Positions 10,700 to 25,906 of a stretch of DNA of 64,000 nt are shown one piece after another. The stretch comes from Lucifuga dentata (taxonomy: Eukaryota; Chordata; Actinopteri; Ophidiiformes; Bythitidae), in NCBI GenBank assembly GCA_014773175.1, contig VXCM01001519.1, positions 276,755 through 340,754 on the forward strand, in the 5' to 3' direction. Position 1 is the first letter of the stretch, and every line of letters begins with the position of its first letter. Both the position numbers and the translations under genes were made by a program. The notes beneath the pieces were generated by a model. It saw only the letters and a list, made by a program, of their open reading frames with translations. It ran no database searches and was not told the DNA's origin.

Positions 10700-13600
10700 T
10701 CAATTTAAATGAATGTGTTCACAATCAGTCAACACAAATATGATGTGTAGCCTCTGAACCTGCTCATGACGTGATCCAGGAAGAAACTCTTATGCATATT
10801 CAAGATTTTACCTGCCTAAAATAATGAGAATAAAACATGTGATCATACTGAGACTCTACAGATGTCTGAGCTCTTTTTATTTGAGATACAGAATAAAATG
10901 AGTCAAATTTCAGCTCTCATATTTGAGTTATTAAACTGTCACAAGTTAAAAATATAGCCACAGTGCTATGAGAATCCATCCAAAATTTGCATTTTTCCTT
11001 TCAGCTTTGATACTGTGATCAGCCAATCCAATGTGCAATCTTTAAACTTCAGCAACAATCAGAAACTCTCTTATTCATAACAAGAACTCCAGGAGGGAAT
11101 GTGTATGTTCAAAAGAGGCATTTCTGGTAAGAGGAAGAAGTTGAAAACACTTCGAAGGAGAAATTATTTAATTCAATGGACATTTCAGCAAGAATATCAC
11201 CGGTGTTTCATGCCTCTATTATCTCCACCATGGAGGTTGTTTTCATCTCCTTTCGTTTGTCAGCAGGATATCCCAAGAAGTAACAGACAGATTCTGATAT
11301 AAGTTTGTAGATAGGCAGAATTTGGGTTAAGGAAGAGTTGGTTTGATTTTGAGGCAGATCTGGATCCATCACAGGACAAAGGATTTATTTTTCACTTTCT
11401 TTAACACTACAAGATAGGATATTTGTTGACACATTTGTCAATTTCTTCATAGCTAAACTGCTAATCTTCATGAACGGGGGGAAATGGACTTCGAACAGGT
11501 GCGACTCAGCACAGATTCAGATTTTGATCCATGCCTAATTAAAATATTTGCTCGCACAGGGTCACATTTATGGCCTTGCTAAACGAACAACACATAAGGC
11601 TACAAACATGAAACTACTGCCAATATGTAGCTAACATGATGCTAATTCAGCAGTATCCAGCGGTTTTGATGTATCGTCAGATGATGCCCGCAATAGAGCG
11701 GTACAGTGCATGCATGATAAATCTCTCTGAGTGAATGCATGTTTTTGTTAGTCAAATGTTGGCTCTGTGTTGCCAGAATAAATTGGCCGTGGGCTGTAAA
11801 ATGAAGCCCTGCCGACTCTCTGACATGAGTATGTGTTTTCCAGGATGAAGGTTGAGCTCTTTATTTACAACCATATAAGACTGAACACATTTAAAAGTCC
11901 TTCCTATAAATCACCACGGATAGAGCAGAATAACATGGTAAATCAATAGTATTGATCTTGACACACAGTCTACCATTCACTCTGCCTGCTATCCTCAATG
12001 ACTCATCTCCTGCACCTACCGGACCGTTTTCTTCTTTATAGCTACAGTAGCACTGGGGAAAGAACAACCTGTTACTTGTGATCATCTGAGTGCTTAAAAG
12101 TTCTATTTCCATTGAGAACTAGCAAAAATAAATACTGTAAATGAGACCAAGGTCACAGCAAAGTTCATGAACTCTTCACCATCAGTCACATGGGGTTACA
12201 AAAGGAATTGAGCCTCCAGCCCGAGAAGATTTAATGCCACCACTAATCAATCCTCTCCATCTTGACAGTTCCAACCTGAAGAGCTGCAGAGCTGCAAAAA
12301 CAGCTTCTGCAAGCAATTTTATGAAAAATTTGAGCCTTTCCATTCAGGTCGTATGTTCGGTGAATCACAATATTCAAGATTCACATTTACCTCACGAGAC
12401 ATGAAGCTATGTCAGATGAGCTGATAACAGAATAGATCAACTGCGGCGAAAGGGCTCCATATTTACTGTATGTACAGTACTTCTACATCATTTGCCTCTC
12501 TGACACTTTTTAATCTGTTCCGAATAAAAGTTCAGTCAGAAGACAAAGGAAAGGGACAAAACTTTTTCACAGAATATTCCAGTGGCAGAAAAGAAGTGAT
12601 GCTAATTATGATCCAGTGAGCTACATAACTATAAACTGACATTTTAATGAATGTAGCACATACAAGAGATGCAATGCTTTTGGAAAATTTGCATAGTTTT
12701 AAACAGTGTATTGGAACTACTTGGATGGCTCCGGGCAAACAGAGTGGAACTAATGTGTTCTGTGAAGTGCTGTTGAACCCTGCTCAGTGTACCAAGGGAA
12801 CAAAAGTCTCATAATGAGAGGTTTCAGCAATAGCCAGACCCAGCATACACTAATGAAATCTAATGCACGTAAAGGTACAAATTAGTTAATCCTCTGCTGT
12901 GATATATAGGAAATACAAAAGGAAGAAGAGGGACACACAAAAAGACAAATTTCAAATATGCTTGCACACTGACATAAAAAGATTTCTCTTCTTTCTCTAT
13001 CTGTTAATTTCTTCTGCTTATCACTTTGGAAAATTTCATGTTTCACTTCCACTGAAGAGCTATATTATCTTTGATTTGCTGAAAAGAATTCTCTGATCTC
13101 TTTGAATCCACAGGGTTCATAAATCACTGTGAAAACTTCCTACTGCCTCCTTCAACCTGTGCAATTACAGCCATTGTGTGAAAGTTTAATATTCAATGTC
13201 ATATTGTCTGAGTTTAGCAAAATAAATCTTAGCTATAATCTACTGTTTAGTATCAAGATTGATGCTACAAGTGGGGAAAAAACTATGTAGGAAGAAATGC
13301 ATCATTAACTTTTCATCCATCTGGTTGGCCTAGTGATACCGTGTGTGTTTAGCCAAACAAGATACCTGAGAGGCAGCAACTCTTGATCAACCAGATTTAG
13401 CTCATCACGTGTGGATAGAGTGCAGGGATGGAAAATATACAGTGCTGTCAAACATGAGAACCAGGACTGAGAACCATTTCCTTATGATATGCTGTTTATG
13501 TTTTGGCTAAATAGAGCTATTCTCTGCTGTGTTTCACTTATACAACTAAAAACTGTATTCACCAACATTGGTTTAATAAATTCAGGGCTGCACTGAAATT

Positions 13601-15402
13601 AAAACTTGATCACAATATTGTTTGGTCATGGCCATGAAAACAGTATTACATCACCTATGCCTCTGAAATTCTTTTCACAAAGACCTTCAGTTGTTAGACT
13701 GCAAATGCCCATGACAGCAAAAAAAAACTTAAGCAAATCAAACCTTTTATGCTTTTGTCGTTTCTTGTTTAATCACATCAGATCTGCTCTCAACAGTGGC
13801 AACTAATCAGTTATACCATAATTCACTGTTTTCACTGGTAAGTCAACATCTTGTACTAAACATACAAATATGTGACTGATTGAAATGTAAACTCCTGTGT
13901 TCAGTCTGAATGATGGAACTGAATAACAGGCACTTAACATTAAATTCACCAGTGTGCAAGGAACATGGTACAGTCGAATGGATGTAGGAAAACAGATGTG
14001 TAGTAGCTGCAAAAATTGGCTTTGAGGACACAGTTCAGAAGCAAATGAAAGAGGCTCTTCAGCCTGACAAAGCCATGATAATGTGTAATGTCTGTGCTGC
14101 AGCTGTGTGTTCATATCGTCATGTAAAAAGAAGATTAAGGAGGAAGAAGTGATGATGTTCCACACTCTCCTTCTGTTGCTTCCCATACAGACTGGAATTC
14201 AGAAATGGAAGATTCACACTTTAGTCTGCTCTCTGGACTTGAATTCACACACATACAACATACACTTGCTCATATCCTGTTTAACAAATCTGTTTGATGA
14301 AATTGCTGAATAAAAGAATGTGATTTGACTTGCTGCAGACATTTAGATATTTGGTTGAAGTAGCTGATGTTTATCTATAATTTAAATTAAAAGTAAACTT
14401 TCATGACCTTTGGTACTAATTAACTCTTTCAAAACACTACATTAACAAAAAAATCAATAGCGGTAAGTGTTTTCTTTCATTTTTTTGTGCCAATTCTAAA
14501 TTATTTTGTTAAAGCTAAAGATCCTTTCATTGCATTTGTTTTGTTATATGAAAACACGTGACATCTACATGATATAAAATAGTTCACTGCAACATTGAAC
14601 ATAAGCACTGCAGACAGGCAATTCCATGTGCAGCATTCAGTATATTATACATTTATGTAGACAGAATCACAAATGTATATACAGTTATACAGTATAAGGC
14701 ATAATGTTGTTCCATGACAGCTCGAGGCAGATGCACAAAGCTACTGACCTGAATTGTATAGTTTATAGACAATAAAAGTGTCATCTGTGTGTGCTGTACC
14801 TGACTAAATGTTCATTTTTATACATGCACAATGTTCAGTGCCAGTGTTTTCCAGTGAGATACTTCTTCAATGGTCATGTTGCAACATTTACGGTAGTAAA
14901 TATGATGAAAGTTAATAAAACTACTTGGCTCAGGGTTGGGAAGGATTCATGGTCAGTGTAAAATTTTGAAAAATATCATATCAAAGGTCACTGCTAGTAT
15001 GAGATGAGAAATGAACTGCCAGCCTCACTTGAAGGCAAATGTCCAATGTCCTCCATCCCCTCAACCTTCACATGCTTACTTTTCCCAGCTTAAATGATCA
15101 TCACACCATTTCTTTCATGAGCACCGAGGCTTACTTTTGAACATAAATCACTAATGCAGAATAGCTGCTTGTGAATATAAATTGTAGGACAGGGGGGTCA
15201 AGAGTAACAACCTGAAAAAAGCCATCTCACTTCTGATCATAATTCAGACTTCCCAACTCTTAAATAAGAAATTCCCAGGAGGATTTGAAGGCACAATCAG
15301 AAACCAACTCCCTGAGAGCACCTGTTGTATAATGGAACAAAGCACTAGCTTGACTTTGAGCAACAATCCAAGTGTTGAGGTGGAGATTTCTGAGTGCCGT
15401 AC

Positions 15403-15603
15403 CTTGTTGGAGGATCAGGAGAAGCTTTCCTTTTTCTAGCTCCAGGGTTAGGCTGTGCTCACTCCGTCCTTCTGCATAGAGCAATATCCCAGAGTTCCTC
15501 AGGGTTTTAAATTTTAGCGAGATGCTTTTCCTGGCCATCTGCCTTTTAGGACTCAGTCTGTAGACAAGGCTGCTGTGACCATCGAAGCTCACCACATCAG
15601 AGT
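15403..15603 (-). CDS. cntnap4/5-like: cntnap exon 5: start of laminin-G domain 1
   Basis: The 201-nt exon encodes residues 180-246, phase 1 in and out. It reads SDVVSFDGHSSLVYRL, then ISLKFKTLRNSGILLYAEG and LTLELEKGKLLLILQQG. FDG.SSL.YR followed by ISLKFKT and GILL..EG is the usual opening of LamG1 in this family. The acceptor is TGTTTTTCAG and the donor is GTACGG. LamG domains are beta-sandwich modules that mediate binding to other cell-surface proteins. Confidence 0.96.
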
Positions 15604-17620
<2,017 letters not shown>

Positions 17621-19250
17621 CTAATTGAAGTTGAACTGCATTCCCAAAGGCACCTGTGGAAGCTGATATGGTTGATTTGTTTCTTAATGAAGAGAATATT
17701 GTTGATATACAGTCATGTTCCTGGTGAAAGGTTCCTCAGTCAGATAGAAAATTAGATTTGTGAAGCAGTAGTTGTAGCTATTAATATATGTGATGCTTGG
17801 GTAAATACTTGGTACATAGAGTATAACATTTATTAACCCTCTTTATCTGAGCAGAATAGTTCTGGATTTTTTGTTTTAACTTTTAAGGCAGCTGGACTTG
17901 ATCTAAGTGTTTATTTTACACTTTACCAGTGAAGTTGAAAACATGTCACAAAAGCAAACAGCACCAAAGCAAACTGGTTCAAATCTGAATCTTGACACCT
18001 TGATATTTCATTTCATCGCCTTTATTATCATTGTACTAAGCAATACAACAGGGGACAGCTGATGATTAATTCTGCAGTCTTTGTGATTCTCTGGAGAGCC
18101 TATCTTTGTGTCTTTGTGTCACCTCTGTGTCTGATTGTTGCTTTGGTATTTTCAGCATTTTATTTGTGTGTATAATTTACTTGTCATGGCAGCAGGGGTA
18201 GGAAAGAAGGTTTCTGAGCACAATACTGAATCTCAGCTGCAGGGCTGCTGCTCTGTAAAAGTGAGCTGGATAATTAAAGGGAATTTCTCTGAAAATATTA
18301 GAAACAATGTACATGTGTGTATGTGTGCTTCACTATATTGGCAGTTGCATGCTGCTTCTTCTGAGACATTCAGTCATCTTTCTAAGACACAGAATGTAAC
18401 TGTCTTCATTTAAATGCACACTGCTTTCAGGGAACGGTTAAACCTGTTGAGTAACAGAGGACTGAACTCTACAAAGTCTGTTTCCTACTGAGCAGAGCAT
18501 CTCATTTACTTGAGCTATCAGTGCTTGAAAAATGACCAGAGTCAAGGTGGTAAATCCTTCAACAGGGGCCCTGATTAGACAGAGAAAGTGAGCGAGGGCT
18601 CGGGGCTGAGGGAGATCCTGAGAGAGGAAGAATTTCCCACAGAATGTTCTGGCAAAATGCCACCAGGGACCTCCCAACAAGGGAGAGACAACCAAAAGTC
18701 AATAAATGATGACTTCCCAGGGCAAACAGCTCTCTTTCTTAATGAGCACCAAAAACATGATTGATTTAACTTTTATTAATTTACATTAACAATTGTATTT
18801 GGTTAATGTTATTGTGATGTTTGATCATGTTGAATAAGAAAAGTGTAGATACGCAGATGCAAAAAATTTTATTTACACCTACATTATTAAAATCAAATCA
18901 TTAAAAAAATTTGATAAGCTGAATGTACACTACCTGTCCGCTGACAGGTTTTGCATTTAGCAAACTAAGATTCAGATATTTTTCTCAGGAACTGGTGGAG
19001 ACCAAAACAGAGTAGATACAGGGAGATTAAATACTGGACTTAAATTCTGAAAAATGACCACAGAATTGCAAATATTTCTCTGTCTGCTGAATTTGTAAGA
19101 AAGCAATTATTTGCTGACACTTTAGCAAAATCAACATTGCAATATATCAGGAGTGTATGTCTGACAGCTTGTGTTGGAGTACTTCCACAACCTAGTGGCC
19201 AAAAACCAATTAATACAGTTTCAAGGCTGAGATGTTATGCAAGTAAGGGC

Positions 19251-19277
19251 TTTTTTTTTTTTTTTTTTTTTTTTTTT
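19251..19277 (+). repeat. poly-T tract
   Basis: A 27-nt T run. Confidence 0.95.
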
Positions 19278-19777
19278 GTCTTGTTTTGTTTTTTAAGGGC
19301 TTTTTCAGAACAGCTGCCCATTTGCTCTGGTCCAAATCATGGACCAAATTGTTAGAATGTTACATTTGGTTTGGTTTCACATCGGAAAACATCCAATCAA
19401 AACAAAATATAGCTGCAAATGTCATGTGAGAACACTCGCTCTAGTCAGAAATAGTGAGAGAAAGCTACTCAAAACAGGAAAAAGTACTAAAAAAGTACTA
19501 AATAACATGAATAAAATTTATGAAAAACAATATCTAATTGGGATACGTCTCTAATTGCTTTAATCCATGCCTGGATGTAATTGCATCAAAATATACCAAG
19601 GAGCGAAACAAACTCTAGTCTGACTGAACCAGGACAAACCACATACAGGTGTGAAAATGTCCTAAATCATTGAGGCAAATCCCCGCACACCTTCACTCTG
19701 GAATGCACATCTACGGTGTTAACCTACTGCAACACCTGCTCTTTCACTACCTTAGTAACAGATGAAAGAGAGTGTGT

Positions 19778-19779
<2 letters not shown>

Positions 19780-19813
<34 letters not shown>
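19780..19813 (+). repeat. (GA)n microsatellite
   Basis: About 15 GA units. Confidence 0.9.
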
Positions 19814-19815
<2 letters not shown>

Positions 19816-20073
19816 AAGATTGGGAAAGAGGAGAAAATGAGCAAGAGAGCCATTACTGTTGTGAGCCCCACAAATTCTGGCCTGTAAAAAGAAGTCATGG
19901 AGGAACTGTGACTGATGAAGCACCTCAGCATTCGAATCTTTTGCCCGGAAGCCATAATAAACTAGGCTGACTAATACAGAGCTTTAGAAAGACTTTGGAG
20001 ACATGCTGCGGATTTATCACGATTTATGCTGAGTGTGAAATCAACAAGCCCTTAAGCTGCAAGAACCAGAACA

Positions 20074-20120
20074 CTCTCTCTTTCTTTCTGTCTCTCTCTC
20101 TCTCTGTCTGTCTCTCTCTT
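20074..20120 (+). repeat. (CT)n/(CTTT)n/(CTGT)n microsatellite
   Basis: Compound pyrimidine repeat. Confidence 0.9.
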
Positions 20121-20929
20121 CAAAGGAGGTTTAGCCTGACACTTCTTTTCCCTCTCTGTGAAAGTGTTTCCTCTCATCAAGTTTAAACTGAGACTCCTCT
20201 CCGTACCGTCACTGTAATAAGGAAATTTTCCTGTCAGTTCCTCGACTGCTTCTACTGTATGTGGCAAGCGTAATGTGGTTAACACGGTGAGTGACATAGC
20301 CAGTTAGTTAATAAGTCCTAAATTTTAAAAGGACTGAATGAGAAACATGGATGAGTGCTTTTGGATTTTGTAGGTTTAAACAAGTTGCGTGTCACAGTTT
20401 TATTTGATATGCTGTTCAACTTGTTGCTTTGACATTTTAATTTTTATGTTTTTTCATTTTTGCATTTTCATGTTGTTCATAAATCGTTTGTCTCACTGTT
20501 TTCAGAAGAGTACTAGTTTCTCATTCCACTTCAATATTATATAATATTCAATATGCATACGGAATATTATACAATATTCATTATGAATATTAGCCAGCAC
20601 AAGCCTATGATGCCTACATAACTAACATTTCTGACAAGTTACTGATATCTGATGACAGGATTGGTTTTACACCTTCCAATGAAAAGCGTTCTTGTTATCT
20701 GGAATCTGTCTGCATTTTGATTGGCTCTCTGCAGCAGGTGAGTTGTTAGATGTTAAATCCTGTGTATCCTTCTTGCTTCATGGACCCAACCATTAAAAAA
20801 AAAACAAAAAAAAAAAAAACTTATATGTTTTAAATGTATTGTGATCAGCAACAAGCCATTTACAAATTTTCCTTATCTGGAAAACATTTTAAGAAGTATA
20901 GATGGGACCTTAATCTGAGGGTCTTAATC

Positions 20930-21020
20930 AGTGGTTCTCCATCTTGTTCTGGGGATCTACATCACTGCATATTTTCCATTTTCTCTACCCACACCTGATA
21001 AGCAAAGGATGGTAAGCTAA
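20930..21020. mobile_element. possible hAT-type repeat fragment
   Basis: CAGTGGTTCTCCATCTTGTT followed by GGGGATCTACATCACTGCAT and ACACCTGATAAGCAA resembles a widespread fish repeat. The opposite end was not found. Confidence 0.35.
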
Positions 21021-21202
21021 TGGTTAAAACTCTGCTCTAAACAGTAAATTTTTGGAATGTCATCACATGATTTCAGATTTGGCCAAAATCCAAATTGTAT
21101 GACCAAATTCAATTTGTTACATCAGTCACTGTCTTCCTTTCCTACTTCTTTTGTCTCTACTGAAATCACACTAAAGTTACAGCTACAGGTACAGTTTCAT
21201 CA

Positions 21203-21589
<387 letters not shown>

Positions 21590-21850
21590 CTACACCTCAA
21601 ACTCCTTTAATCTGTAACTTCAGGTTTGTTTGTATGCATGTAGTGCCTTCCACGAACAACGTTGTTGTTTAAAATAAAGTGTTTAAGTTAGGTTCAGCAT
21701 TTTAGTTTCTAATGGGTTAGTGACATTATGTTATTTGATGACTGGAAAGCATAAAAGCTAATTTCATTAGAAAAGGTTATTTGATTACTGTATTTCTTTT
21801 CACATATTCAGCAAACTGAATTCCGGGTATATTTTATGTGATTGGGTTAT

Positions 21851-22289
21851 GCTGCGTTCGAGCTACCTCGGAAGTCGGATTTTTTCGCGTCGGAAGTTCC
21901 AACTTCCTACCTCAAACCCAGCCAAATGTAAACAAAAAAAGCATGGCTGAACACTAAATAAATTTATGAATGCTAACTAAAGTAAAGTTAAATTACATGA
22001 CTCTGTGTTATTTTAAATTATATTAATCACAGTGGGCATTAAGTTCAGATAAGTAATATTCTGAAATTAAAACACTTACGTATTAATGGCAAACAGTTAT
22101 TACACACTGTAGATAGTTGACTTTGCGATATAGTTTTATTTCAATATCACGCAAGAAAAAATACTTTATTCGCCTGTTATCTGATCATTTCCATTCATAA
22201 AGCTCGCTTCCAAGGGCGCTGCCATGTTGAGTGACCTCATAGTCGTGAAGTCAGAAAAATCCAAGGGCCGAGGTCTGTCGAATGCAGTA
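21851..22289. mobile_element. MITE with imperfect terminal inverted repeats
   Basis: The left end GCTGCGTTCGAGCTACCTCG is mirrored on the right, whose reverse complement starts ACTGCATTCGACAGACCTCG. Both then run into a GGATTTTT(T/C) stretch. The element is about 440 bp without coding capacity. The flanks share only TAT, so the target duplication is uncertain. GCTGCGTTCGAG-type ends occur in fish non-autonomous DNA transposons; the superfamily is not assigned. Confidence 0.6.
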
Positions 22290-22397
22290 TCAGTCACTTG
22301 TCAATCACTTATACTGGCCAATAATAATTTCTACCCAAACGTTATACTGACCTATATATTCAATGATGGGCGGGACATCAGAAGCAAACAGTGGGCT

Positions 22398-22420
22398 AAA
22401 AAAAAAAAAAAAAAAAAAAA
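22398..22420 (+). repeat. poly-A tract
   Basis: A 23-nt A run. Confidence 0.95.
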
Positions 22421-22825
22421 GGCAGAGTGATAGACAGATAATCCCCAGTAAATGGCCATATATAACTAATTATTTGTGTTGATCTCCGGTTTATGTAAGC
22501 ACCCTTTGAAGAGTTTGAGCTTTATTTAAAGTGACGTTAACCTGCATATTTGGCGGTGATGGGCCCTAACATTGCCGTGAGTAGTTGATAGCAAAAGTGC
22601 TAGTTAGCATGCTACCATGGCTGGAGGGGAAGAAAGCAGTGTGTGTGTAAAAATCCTTTGCGCACCGAGATCCTGAGTAAGTATAATAACTAATAGTGTA
22701 CTGTATTCATATGGACATTCAGGTAAATGATGAACATTGAGCTTATGTGTTTGGACTTTTAATTAGTTGACTAGTGGGAGTTAGCTTCGAGTGAGCATGG
22801 CTGCAATTGGAGTGCTCAGGACTCT

Positions 22826-23684
22826 CCACTGTGGCAAGCCATTTTAACATTTAATAAAGGACAGAATTCACATCTAAGATATTCGTAATTCAAATATGAC
22901 TAGTCGAAATTTGAATTTAAGATATCTCAAAATACGTTCTGCCTTGTAAGAATGCCCTATTGACTTGTATGGAGAGTCTAATTGGAGACGATTCAATTTT
23001 GCCTGTCTGAAATAATGAATTCCAGATATTTCCAATAAAATTACGAATAGTTGAAATTCTAATTCAAGATATCTTCATTGCAGTTCTGACAAGTCTTTCA
23101 TTCCCTGCGATTTAAAATATCTTAAATGTGTTTCTGGATATCCAACATGAAGATACCACTAGTCAAAATGTAATTGTAGATATCTGAAACCGGAATTATG
23201 ACTAGTCAAAACTAAATTCGATATATCTTTAATGTTAATTATGACTACTCACAGTTGTTTTTAAGATATCTATAGGGAATTATGTATTTTCAGATTGACC
23301 AGAATGCATTGCAATTTTTGCTTCAGAGTCATGATCAACAATTTGACTAATCAGAATGCTATTCCAGATATCTGAAACTGTCATTTTGGATAGTCAAAAC
23401 TGAAGTACAGATATCTCAAATCAGGATATGTGACGTCAAATGATAATATCTGTGTCGCCATTCGAGATACCTGAAAAGGAATTATGACTAGTTGAAATGC
23501 AATTGCAGATGCAATATCTTGAATTACTATTCTTACCAGTCAGATTGCAGATATCTCAAATTATCATTCTGGCTAGTCAAAATATAATTCTGACTAGTCA
23601 AAATGCATTTGTAGATGTCTAACATGTAATTATGGATAGTCGGTGACACCTTTTAAATGTTAAAATGGTTTGCCATAGTCCACT
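22826..23684. mobile_element. TIR-bounded element filled with a degenerate palindromic minisatellite
   Basis: The left end CTGTGGCAAGCCATTTTAAC (then ATTTA) is inverted at the right end, whose reverse complement is CTATGGCAAACCATTTTAAC (then ATTTA). The 4 bp TCCA lies outside both ends as a possible target duplication. Between the ends, 22870-23645 is a degenerate array with a period of roughly 36-40 bp, alternating GACTAGTC-like and AGATATCT-like palindromes linked by AAAATGCAATTG-type spacers. I count well over a dozen diverged units. There is no coding potential. The unit is itself palindromic, so the array reads similarly on both strands. Confidence 0.65.
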
Positions 23685-25883
23685 GCTACACACACGACAG
23701 GAGAATTTTTGCTACTACTGAGGATTTTGTTGACGCATCTAGGTCTTATCAACTAATGTAGCGGATTTCATGGAATTATAAGTCCTGCAAACCTTCTAAA
23801 GTGGATTTCTATGCACTCCAAAATGCACGCAAATGATTGGTACCGAAAACACACAATACTTGACCTGGATATGAACATTTCAAGGGTTTTAATTAATTTA
23901 ATGAATTCACTGTTCATGTTTACATTCATAATGGTTGCATTATTGGTTATGAAAAGTTCTAATATAAGTGGGTGTAAGTCGTTGTATGGGAGTTGGTTGT
24001 ACTTTGCTCACGTTAAAGCACACTATAGTTATTTAAATGAAGCAACAAGGCATCTTCAATAGTAACATGGAACAGAACCATACCCTCTCTCATTAGTGTA
24101 TCTCCCATGCATTAGTGTCTTGGCTGGATGATAAGGTATCTAACCTTCTGTGATAAATATGAAAACCTCATTGATTGAGAGGACTACATGTATAATGCAG
24201 TCTGCTGCCAAGACATTTCTGATGAATGCCACATTATTTTTACAGTATTAAAAATGGTCATTACATTGAGACCTTCCTGCAACATCATCATTGTGTCAGG
24301 GCAGAAACATGGCAGGTGATAAAGAAGAGGCCCTCACATGATGACAAGGTAAATAATGAAAGCCCAATGTATAAGTGTGCATGCAACAAGGCGACTGAAG
24401 AGTGGAGAAAGTAGAAAAAGCTTGGGGTTTCTGTTAAACAGAGCTGTGGAGCCTCTGCTGCTAATTTTGCTGGTAAATTACTTCAGAATGAAGCTGCTCC
24501 TCTGAGAATGACTGCAGAAGATGAGGAGCTTTGGCAGCAGCTGGAGGAGATGCAAATGAGCAGAAGCTGCAGATTTTTTCACTGATTTCTTCTGAGAACA
24601 GCTGAGATTGCAAAACTGAAGTTTTAATTTTACATCAATGGAGCATTTTGTTTGTTGTAGATTTCTTTTGAAGTGTGTGCTCATGCTTTGAAAAATAAAA
24701 ATGATCATCTTTGTCTTAAGACATTATAAAAAAAATGACACAAAAGTATGTCTAGTTAGAGTAGAAAATATTACTAAAAGTTTTAATGGAAAGGATTATC
24801 TTGTTTAGGTCCATCAGGTAGCTTTGTACTCTTGACACTCAGATCACAGAAATTAATTTGTGTTTTTCAGATGTAGACAGAGTAGAACTCTTACATCTTT
24901 GTCTTTTGCATCTAGATGTCCTGAAAATCCCTTGAGTTTCTCAATCAAGCACTTCCATATACTTCAGGGGCAGGAATATTTTCTTAAATTAGTTGTCCAG
25001 CAATTCACTTGTTTTATTTCCTTCACTGAGGAAATTTTTTTATTTGGCTCAATTTTCATTTGCCTTGGTTTGTTGTTTTATGTATGTTGTTATTTTACTG
25101 TGCTGCTGATGGTTTGGCTGTTATTGTTATTAGCAACGTATACAACATTGTGTAGAAACCAGAAAGCGAAAATGACACTCAAAATGGTTATTTATGTGTA
25201 TATACCACATGCAGCTGAACACGCTTCTGAGGGTGTAGGAGCAGGGAGGTGTTGGTGGAGTCATCAGGTATGACCAGCAGGATAACGAAGCAACAAGATA
25301 TACCTGAACCTAATTATCACAACATAGCAGCTATGTACACACAAGAAAAACCTGAGTTTGTTTTCTTTTGAAAGTACCACACACATTACTTCCTTATTTT
25401 ATTCAATTTAGGTCCACTTTTTTTAATGGTTATAATTTAATTTGTGCAGACATTTTAAAACATTTCTCACAGTTTCAAAAAGGGTACTTTTTTTTTTTTT
25501 AACCATGTGCTTAATAAGTTTAGTCCTCTAGAAAACTACTTCAAAACAGACTGTTAAAGAAGCATCTAATTAAATCAGGCTTATATTCAACTATTTCATA
25601 TAAAAACCTTGGGCAATGCGATGTGAGGCTTCACTTCGTAATCATTGACAATCATAGTGAAAGTGAATGAGCTAAACCATTACCGTTTACATGTAAACGG
25701 GGGATTAAAAGATGTTTTAAGAGATCAGCTGCAAAAATTTGTATTGGTCAGTATCTTACAGAAAGGATTGTTGTGGTTACATTGGCTCTATACCTACATC
25801 AGAACATTTTATATCTATTATTGTCTTGCATGCATGCATGAATGAATATCATTATACAATGTTTTGCTGCTAGTAAGTGAATA

Positions 25884-25906
25884 TTCTTGAAAGTGTCTTT
25901 CAAGAA
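25884..25906. repeat. perfect 10-bp hairpin
   Basis: TTCTTGAAAG, a 3-nt loop TGT, then its exact reverse complement CTTTCAAGAA. A further TTCTTGAAAG copy follows at about 25920. Confidence 0.8.

Larger units (their letters stand above)
8378..15402. other. intron 5
   Basis: A 7.0-kb intron with four microsatellites (8677, 8914, 9519, 10637). The interval 10.7-15.4 kb is AT-rich, with many stops and no recognised gene, RNA or transposon. Confidence 0.8.

Noticed and set aside
13803..14186. 127-codon minus-strand open frame
   Set aside because: It lies in intron 5, has no recognisable domain and no codon signature, and splice logic of the surrounding gene does not use it.
19310..19690. possible foldback around TTTGGTCC/GGACCAAA motifs
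   Set aside because: Only short, scattered inverted words were found, not continuous arms.
22618..22680. short ATG frame MAGGEESSVCVKILCAPRS near a possible splice site
   Set aside because: It stops after 19 codons and no consensus donor follows; too short to support as a transposase first exon.
24860..25273. 137-codon plus-strand open frame with hydrophobic stretch
   Set aside because: The hydrophobicity comes from T-rich composition. No family match is recognised and there is no supporting neighbour; probably chance.
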